A stretch of 6,344 nt of DNA from JBJXHB01 sp046160725 (lineage in GTDB: Bacteria > Pseudomonadota > Gammaproteobacteria > Burkholderiales > Burkholderiaceae_C): contig JBJXHB010000411.1 of the NCBI GenBank assembly GCA_046160725.1, positions 1 to 6,344 on the forward strand, read 5' to 3'. Shown piece after piece: positions 1 through 4,223 of the stretch. A program made the position numbers and the translations under genes. Below the pieces are notes generated by a model. That model did no database searches. It was not told the DNA's origin and saw only the letters and a program-made list of their open reading frames with translations. Within the stretch, counting starts at the first letter, position 1. Every line of letters starts with the position of its first letter.

Positions 1-267
1 CGTCTCGCGGTCTTCGGCGCTGGACAGCACGACCACCGGCAAGGCCGGGTGGCGCTGGCGCCAGGCCTTGATGGCCGGCACACCCGACAGCCCACGCAGG
101 TTGAAGTCCAGCAGCAGCAGCTCGAGCTCACTGTCCCGTTCCGCGAGGGCAAAGCCCTCGTCGCAATCGGCCGCCGTCAGCACCGTCACCGACTCGGCCA
201 GCGCTTGCACCACGTGGCGCACGGCTTCGCGGATCAACGAATGGTCGTCCACGACAAGCAGTTTCAT
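1..267 (-). CDS. Response regulator, receiver domain (N-terminal part, cut by window edge)
   Basis: This is the first 89 residues of a two-component response regulator, a cytoplasmic phospho-acceptor protein. Reading the minus strand from the ATG at 267-265 gives an N-terminus MKLLVVDDHS. The acidic pair Asp7-Asp8 is the metal-binding site. Asp54, in the strand LLLLDFN, is the expected phosphorylation site. Ser82, in VVVLSS, sits where the conserved switch Ser/Thr belongs. The conserved Lys and the output domain lie beyond the window. The DDHSLIRE opening is typical of NarL/FixJ (LuxR-type HTH) regulators, so a DNA-binding C-terminus is likely but not seen. No Shine-Dalgarno sequence precedes the ATG. 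The gene is divergent from the 470-922 gene. The partner kinase is not in the window, so the signal and targets are unknown. The receiver call is firm; the subfamily is inference. Confidence 0.93.
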   Translation of the reverse strand, partial: MKLLVVDDHSLIREAVRHVVQALAESVTVLTAADCDEGFALAERDSELELLLLDFNLRGLSGVPAIKAWRQRHPALPVVVLSSAEDRET

Positions 268-325
268 GAGGCCAGTGTAGGGACCGCAGGCGCCCTATTC
301 CACCGGTCAGCCCTGCCCCTTGGTA

Positions 326-343
326 CCGGCCCTTTCGGGCCGG
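326..343. repeat. Inverted repeat / hairpin, 7-bp arms and 4-nt loop
   Basis: CCGGCCC at 326-332 and GGGCCGG at 337-343 are perfect reverse complements around a TTTC loop. The element sits roughly midway between two divergent start codons, and no T-run follows on either strand, so a classical intrinsic terminator is unlikely. It could be an operator for a dimeric regulator or an mRNA leader hairpin if the plus-strand transcript begins upstream of it. The role is unproven. Confidence 0.45.
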
Positions 344-458
344 GCGCCGAGCCGGCCGGGGGCCCGTGCGCCGCCCGCCGCGGCGGCATCCTGTCAGCCC
401 CTAGAACGCAGCCCCCACGGTCACCGCACGCGGCCTACATTGCCGGCACAACCCCACC

Positions 459-464
459 GGAGGA
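459..464 (+). promoter_or_regulatory. Strong ribosome binding site for the 150-aa gene
   Basis: GGAGGA lies 5 nt before the ATG at 470. It is a near-perfect Shine-Dalgarno sequence, the best in the window. It fixes the start at 470 and rules out the in-frame ATG at 320, which would add 50 low-complexity residues. Confidence 0.8.
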
Positions 465-469
465 CCACC

Positions 470-922
470 ATGCCCGCACTGAATGTCCAGCAATACCAGA
501 AGAGCCTGGAAAAGGCCATCGAGCGCTGGGAGACCAAGACCAAGGCGGCGGCCGACAAGCTGGCCAAGATCAACGAGGCGATCAAGACGCTGGAGGAGCA
601 GCTCGAGTGCGCCACGCCCGAGGGCGAGAAGCAGATCAAGCCCAAGCTGGAGGCGCTGAAGAAGGCGCGCACCAAGGTCGGCGAGGAGGTGGAGGCCGCC
701 AACCTGTCGCTCAAGGTCGAGTTGATGCTGATCGAGCCGCCGGCCATCACCGAGAGCAACAAGAAGGACTTCCTGAAGCTGCCGGGCGTGCTGGACACGC
801 TGGTCAAGAAGGGCGGCATACCGCTGGGCAAGACCGGTGTGGTGCTGAAGCCGGACATCGAATTCGACTTCAAGAAGGGCACGCTGAAGAAGGCGCTGAT
901 CGAGCTGAAGTTCGACTGGTAG
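470..922 (+). CDS. Hypothetical lysine-rich protein with coiled-coil N-terminal half (150 aa)
   Basis: I do not recognise this protein. It starts MPALNVQQYQ and ends LIELKFDW. Residues about 8-80 are strongly helical and rich in Lys, Glu and Ala with heptad-like spacing of Ala/Leu/Ile, suggesting a coiled coil or helical hairpin with a turn near the Pro of ECATPEGE (residues 46-53). After about residue 80 the sequence changes to a segment with alternating hydrophobic residues (LKVELMLIEPP, then VVLKPDIEFDF), probably beta strands. It has 26 Lys in 150 residues and one Cys (46), with no signal peptide or membrane segment, so it is predicted to be cytoplasmic. The high AAG content makes it look less GC-rich than its neighbours. 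The excellent ribosome binding site suggests good expression. It is followed 55 nt later by the PanE-like gene on the same strand, possibly co-transcribed. The function is unknown; a structural or binding role is only a guess from composition. Confidence 0.85.
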   Translation: MPALNVQQYQKSLEKAIERWETKTKAAADKLAKINEAIKTLEEQLECATPEGEKQIKPKLEALKKARTKVGEEVEAANLSLKVELMLIEPPAITESNKKDFLKLPGVLDTLVKKGGIPLGKTGVVLKPDIEFDFKKGTLKKALIELKFDW

Positions 923-945
923 GGACACTCGCACGGCCCTTGGCG

Positions 946-960
946 CCGGGGATGCTCCGG
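946..960 (+). other. Small stem-loop between the 150-aa gene and the PanE-like gene
   Basis: CCGGGG at 946-951 can pair with CTCCGG at 955-960 (one G-U pair) around an ATG loop. No T-tract follows, so termination would be weak at best. It ends just before the GGAGA ribosome binding site (966-970) of the next gene and could equally shape its translation. It may be chance in such GC-rich sequence. Confidence 0.2.
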
Positions 961-977
961 TCCGCGGAGAATGCGGC

Positions 978-1910
978 ATGCGAATCGCGATCACGGGCGC
1001 CGGCGCGGTCGGCGGCTACTTCGGCGGGCTGCTGGCCCGCGCCGGCCATGCCGTCACCTTCATCGCGCGCGGCGCGCACCTGGCGGCCATGCGCGCGCCG
1101 GGCCTGGTGCTTGAAACCCCCAACGGCCGCCTGGTCGTTGACACGGCGCGCTTCGTCGAGCAGCCGGCCGAGGCCGGCGCCTGCGACGTGGTGCTGTTCG
1201 CCGTCAAGGCCTATGACATCGAGCGCGCTGCAGCGCCGCTGCAGCCGCTGGTGGACGGGGGTGCCTGCGTCGTCTCGGTGCTGAACGGCGTCGACCACCA
1301 GGACCGGGTCGCGTCGGTGCTGGGGCCGGGCAGCGTGCTGGGTGGCCTGGCGATGGTGTCGGGCGTGATCGTCGAGCCGGGCGTGATCCGCTACACCTCG
1401 CAGATGTCGGGCCTGCGCTTCGGCGAGCCCGACGGCGCGATGTCGGCGCGCGCGACGGCCTTCCGCGATGCCTGCCAGGGCGCGGGGTTCTCGGCCGACC
1501 TGGTGCCTGACATCCGCGCCGCGCAATGGGCCAAGTTCGTCGGCCTGGCCACCAACGCCGCGCTGACCTGCCTGTGCCGGCTGCCGGCCGGCTACCTGTA
1601 CCACGATGCCGACATCATCCCGCTGGCCACGCGGGCGTTCGCCGAGGTGGCGGCGGTGGCGCAGGCCGAGGGCATCACGCTGCCGGCCGACATCGTGGCG
1701 CGCAGCCTGGCGCTGCACCAGTCGTTTCCCAAAACCATGTACGCGTCGATGTACCACGACCTGGCGCGCGGGCGGCCGCTGGAGCTGGACAGCTTCTCGG
1801 GCCATGTCGTGCGCCGTGGCCGCGCCCTGGGCGTGGCCACGCCGGTCCACGAGATGGCCTGGCTGGCGCTCAAGCACTACCTGCACGGCACGCCGGCGCC
1901 GCTGGGCTGA
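978..1910 (+). CDS. Ketopantoate reductase (ApbA/PanE) family NAD(P)H-dependent oxidoreductase
   Basis: A complete 310-aa cytoplasmic protein of normal family length. The N-terminus holds the Rossmann dinucleotide motif GAGAVGGYFG (residues 7-16), followed by VKAYD with Lys77 and VLNGVD with Asn103, which match the cofactor/substrate-binding positions of PanE. The C-terminal helical domain has Lys186 (WAKF), aligning with the catalytic Lys of E. coli PanE, and Glu269 in LELD, aligning with its catalytic Glu. The Asn expected four residues after the Lys is Leu190, with an Asn only at 193. The Asn five residues after the Glu is Ser274. This pattern occurs in PanE-like paralogues that need not act on ketopantoate, so the family and NAD(P)H-dependent reduction of a 2-oxo acid are well supported but the pantothenate role is doubtful. 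The start is supported by GGAGA at 966-970, 7 nt upstream. It converges on the arylsulfatase gene with 16 nt between stops. Confidence 0.9.
   Translation: MRIAITGAGAVGGYFGGLLARAGHAVTFIARGAHLAAMRAPGLVLETPNGRLVVDTARFVEQPAEAGACDVVLFAVKAYDIERAAAPLQPLVDGGACVVSVLNGVDHQDRVASVLGPGSVLGGLAMVSGVIVEPGVIRYTSQMSGLRFGEPDGAMSARATAFRDACQGAGFSADLVPDIRAAQWAKFVGLATNAALTCLCRLPAGYLYHDADIIPLATRAFAEVAAVAQAEGITLPADIVARSLALHQSFPKTMYASMYHDLARGRPLELDSFSGHVVRRGRALGVATPVHEMAWLALKHYLHGTPAPLG
1227..1245. repeat. 9-bp inverted repeat with direct-repeat character inside the PanE-like gene
   Basis: GCTGCAGCG at 1227-1235 and CGCTGCAGC at 1237-1245 are reverse complements with a single base between. Because GCTGCAGC is itself a palindrome, the site also reads as two direct copies three bases apart. 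It encodes part of an Ala/Leu/Gln-rich helix (RAAAPLQP), so codon bias can explain it. Confidence 0.4.
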
Positions 1911-1922
1911 CGCCCGCAGCCC
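1904..1922. terminator. Possible bidirectional stem-loop in the convergent gap
   Basis: GGGCTG at 1904-1909 and CAGCCC at 1917-1922 form a 6-bp stem with a 7-nt loop. It spans the stop codon of the PanE-like gene (1908-1910) and sits just past the stop of the arylsulfatase gene (1927). The position suits a shared terminator, but neither strand has a T-run after it, so this is a weak call. Confidence 0.25.
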
Positions 1923-1926
1923 GCCC

Positions 1927-4212
1927 CTACTGCCGCCCCATCTCCGCCTGCCCGATGGCGTCGCCGTCCAGCGGCTCGGGCGCGTCCAGGGCCACGGTCA
2001 CCTTGTACAGCTTGACGCCGCGCAGGCGGTTGGGCGCCTCGTAGTGGCCGACCGGGCTGCCACGGTCCAGGCCGATGTCCAGCCCGCTCCAGCTGATCAT
2101 GCTGTTGAAGCCGACCCGCGCCGTCAGCGAGCCCACCGGCTCGTCACCGTGCAGCAAGGTCGCGGTGCGGCTGGCGCGCACGTTCGGGTCCACGCTGGGC
2201 GGCAGGTTCGGCAGCCGGACCCACGGGCCCATGTCCATGCGCAGGCCCAGCACCTGGTGCCCCGCCGCCACCGGGCGCGGGCTGACCAGCTCGTGGTGCA
2301 CGCCGCCGATGTTCATGTCGTGCACCAGGTGGCCGTCGCGCAGGTAAAGCGTGTAGCCGCTGGTGGCGTCGCCATGGGCCAGCAGCACGCCGTTGGCGCT
2401 GGCCGGGTCGTCGACGCGCACATGGGCGGCGATGCGGTAGCCGCGGCCGCGCACGTCCGGCGCCACGTCGGTGGGCAGGTGGCCCATGCCGGCATGGAAG
2501 GTGAACAGCCGGCGCTCGCCCTGGTAGCGCAACGCATTGGCGGCAAAGCGCGCACCGAAGCGGTCGTCCAGCGGCAGCACCTGGTGGGCCTCGGCCTGGC
2601 GCCACCATTCGGCGATCAGGGCCTGCAGCCGCTGTGGTTCCGCCGCGGCCCGGTCGTCCACCTCGGCAAAGTCGCGGTCCAGGTGGTACAGCTCCCAGGT
2701 GTCGGCGTCGAAGGGCGTACCCGGCGGATGGAAGGCCACGGCCTTCCATCCATCGGCCCACAGGCCGCGGTGGCCGAACATCTCGAAGTATTGCGGCCGC
2801 GTCCGCGCCGGCGCGCCAGCGTCGCGCAGCAGCGCCGCAAAACTCTCGCCCTCGAAGCCCGCCGCCGCGGCCGGCCCCACCACGCCGGCCAGGCCCAGCA
2901 GCGTGGGCGCCAGGTCCACCGCATGCCGGAAGCCATGGCGCAGCTCGCCGCGCGCAGCCAGCCCACGGGGCCAGCTGATGACCAGCGGGTCGCGGATGCC
3001 ACCGCCGTGGGTGTTCTGCTTGTAGCGCCGGGCCGGGGTGTTGGACGCCATGGCCCAGCCCAGTGGGAAGTTGCTGTGGGTGTCCGGGCCGCCGATGTCG
3101 TCGATGCGCGCCAGCTTGCGGGCCAGCGGCTCGGGCATCAGGTTGAACGGGCCCATCGCGTTGACCATGCCGTGGTGGCCGCCCTCCTGGCTGGCCCCGT
3201 TGTCGGACAGCACCAGCACCAGCGTGTCGTCGCTCAGGCCGGCGGCGTCCAGGAAGGCCGTCAGCCGCGCCAGGTGCTGGTCGGCATGGTCCAGCATGGC
3301 GGCATAGGCGCCCTGCAGCCGTGTGTACAGCCGGCGCTCGTCGACGCCCACCGTGTCCCAGGCCGGCACGCCGGTGTTGCGCGGCGGCAGCGGCGTGCCA
3401 GCCGGCACCAGCCCGAGCGCGATTTGCCGTGCCAAGCGGCGGCGGCGCTCTTCGTCCCAGCCGTGGGCGAATTGCGCGTCGTAGTGCAGGATCAGGTCGC
3501 GCGGCGCCTGGTGCGGCGCATGGCAGGCGCCCAGCGCCAGCCAGGCCAGCCAGGGCTTGTCCGGCCGGTCGGCCTGGTGGTCCGCGATCATGCGGATGGT
3601 CTGGTCGACCAGGTCCTCGGTCAGGTGGTAGCCGCTGGCATGGGTGCCGGGAGGATGGATGTGGGTGTTGTCCTGCACCAGCTCCGGCGCGTACTGGTCG
3701 GTCTCGGCATCGAGAAAGCCGTAGAAGCGGTCGAAGCCGCGCCCCAGCGGCCAGCCGTCATAGGGCCCGCCGGGGCCGGTCTCGGTCAGCGGCGTCACAT
3801 GCCACTTGCCGACCATGTAGGTGCCGTAGCCGGCGCCGCGCAGCAACTCGGCCAGCGTCGGTGCGTCAGGGGACAACTTGCCCCGGTAGCCCGGAAAGCC
3901 GGAGTCGAAGTTGGCCAGGCAGCCCATGCCCACGCTGTGGTGGTTGCGCCCGGTCAGCAGCGCGGCACGCGTGGTGCTGCACATCGCCGTGGTGTGGAAG
4001 CCGCTCAGGCGCAGGCCGCGCGCCGCGATGGCGTCGATGGTGGGGGTGCGGATGGCGCTGCCGTAGCAGCCAAAGTCCGAGAAGCCGACGTCGTCGAACA
4101 GCACCACCAGGATGTTGGGCGCGCTGGCCGGCGCCCGCAGCGGTGGGGGCCAGTGCGGCGTTGACTCGGCGACGGTGCGGCCGATGGTGCCGGCGAAGGG
4201 TGGGCGGGTCAT
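1927..4212 (-). CDS. Type I (formylglycine) arylsulfatase with C-terminal beta-sandwich domain, 761 aa
   Basis: This enzyme hydrolyses sulfate esters using a Ca2+ site and a Cys converted to formylglycine. The residues match Pseudomonas aeruginosa arylsulfatase (PAS): Asp40-Asp41 and Asp337-Asn338 (Ca2+), Cys78 (formylglycine), Arg82, Lys136 and His138 in VGKWHV, His231 in CHAPH, and Lys398 in RYKQN. The activation motif reads CSTTR followed by AALLTGR, with Thr80 where Pro or Ala is usual. The alkaline phosphatase-like domain runs to about 545. Residues about 565-745 form an additional all-beta domain (HGDATSGYTLYLRDG, then HDMNIGG), as in large mycobacterial-type arylsulfatases, making the protein some 225 residues longer than PAS. 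There is no signal peptide, so it is predicted to be cytoplasmic. The start at 4212 fits the family N-terminus (GTIGRTVAES) and the ribosome binding site at 4223-4218. It is the last gene of the minus-strand block, coupled to the alkylsulfatase. The substrate is unknown, and a related ester hydrolase activity cannot be excluded. Confidence 0.93.
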   Translation of the reverse strand: MTRPPFAGTIGRTVAESTPHWPPPLRAPASAPNILVVLFDDVGFSDFGCYGSAIRTPTIDAIAARGLRLSGFHTTAMCSTTRAALLTGRNHHSVGMGCLANFDSGFPGYRGKLSPDAPTLAELLRGAGYGTYMVGKWHVTPLTETGPGGPYDGWPLGRGFDRFYGFLDAETDQYAPELVQDNTHIHPPGTHASGYHLTEDLVDQTIRMIADHQADRPDKPWLAWLALGACHAPHQAPRDLILHYDAQFAHGWDEERRRRLARQIALGLVPAGTPLPPRNTGVPAWDTVGVDERRLYTRLQGAYAAMLDHADQHLARLTAFLDAAGLSDDTLVLVLSDNGASQEGGHHGMVNAMGPFNLMPEPLARKLARIDDIGGPDTHSNFPLGWAMASNTPARRYKQNTHGGGIRDPLVISWPRGLAARGELRHGFRHAVDLAPTLLGLAGVVGPAAAAGFEGESFAALLRDAGAPARTRPQYFEMFGHRGLWADGWKAVAFHPPGTPFDADTWELYHLDRDFAEVDDRAAAEPQRLQALIAEWWRQAEAHQVLPLDDRFGARFAANALRYQGERRLFTFHAGMGHLPTDVAPDVRGRGYRIAAHVRVDDPASANGVLLAHGDATSGYTLYLRDGHLVHDMNIGGVHHELVSPRPVAAGHQVLGLRMDMGPWVRLPNLPPSVDPNVRASRTATLLHGDEPVGSLTARVGFNSMISWSGLDIGLDRGSPVGHYEAPNRLRGVKLYKVTVALDAPEPLDGDAIGQAEMGRQ
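2726..2751. repeat. Perfect 12-bp inverted repeat inside the arylsulfatase gene
   Basis: GGATGGAAGGCC at 2726-2737 and GGCCTTCCATCC at 2740-2751 are exact reverse complements with AC between them, allowing an 11-bp stem with a 4-nt loop in RNA. It is the longest perfect inverted repeat I found in the window. On the coding strand it spells DGWKAVAFHP, a motif conserved in this sulfatase family. The match includes a GGA Gly codon and a CAT His codon, which are less favoured here than GGC and CAC. No T-run follows. Confidence 0.7.
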
Positions 4213-4217
4213 GGCGG

Positions 4218-4223
4218 CACCTC
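4218..4223 (-). promoter_or_regulatory. Ribosome binding site overlapping the upstream stop codon (translational coupling)
   Basis: On the minus strand the sequence TGAGGTG carries both the TGA stop of the alkylsulfatase (4224-4222) and a GAGGTG Shine-Dalgarno sequence for the arylsulfatase, whose ATG (4212) follows after 5 nt. Ribosomes ending on the first gene would be placed directly on the start of the second, so the two enzymes are probably made together. Confidence 0.75.

Larger units (their letters stand above)
268..469. other. Divergent intergenic region (202 nt)
   Basis: This is the non-coding stretch between the minus-strand response regulator and the plus-strand 150-aa gene, and it should hold the promoters of both. 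It contains one clear inverted repeat (326-343) and several GC-rich partly palindromic runs around 341-390. No strong sigma-70 promoter is evident. For the plus gene the best -10-like element is TACATT at 435-440, with no good -35 partner. For the minus gene it is TACACT at 279-274, with a poor -35. Open frames running through this stretch are shadows with no ribosome binding site of their own. Confidence 0.6.

Noticed and set aside
108..120. CAG-type triplet run
   Set aside because: It is four consecutive CTG Leu codons in the conserved hydrophobic strand before the phospho-acceptor Asp, not an expanded repeat.
144..160. A 7-bp inverted repeat with AAA loop inside the receiver-domain coding region
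   Set aside because: It codes for ordinary residues (EGFALAE) of the receiver helix, and there is no T-run or other sign of function.
320..469. A 50-residue N-terminal extension of the 150-aa protein from an ATG at 320
   Set aside because: The extension is Pro/Arg/Ala-rich low complexity and runs through the intergenic hairpin, whereas the ATG at 470 has a near-perfect ribosome binding site.
870..1886. A 338-codon minus-strand frame opposite the PanE-like gene
   Set aside because: Arg/His/Gln-rich shadow; the plus strand carries the Rossmann motif and catalytic residues.
1606..4164. An 852-codon open frame on the plus strand opposite the arylsulfatase
   Set aside because: Its product is low-complexity, rich in Arg, Ala, Gln and His with no domain, and it overlaps the 3' part of the PanE-like gene. 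It is the antisense shadow expected when sense codons end in G/C and rarely give antisense stops.
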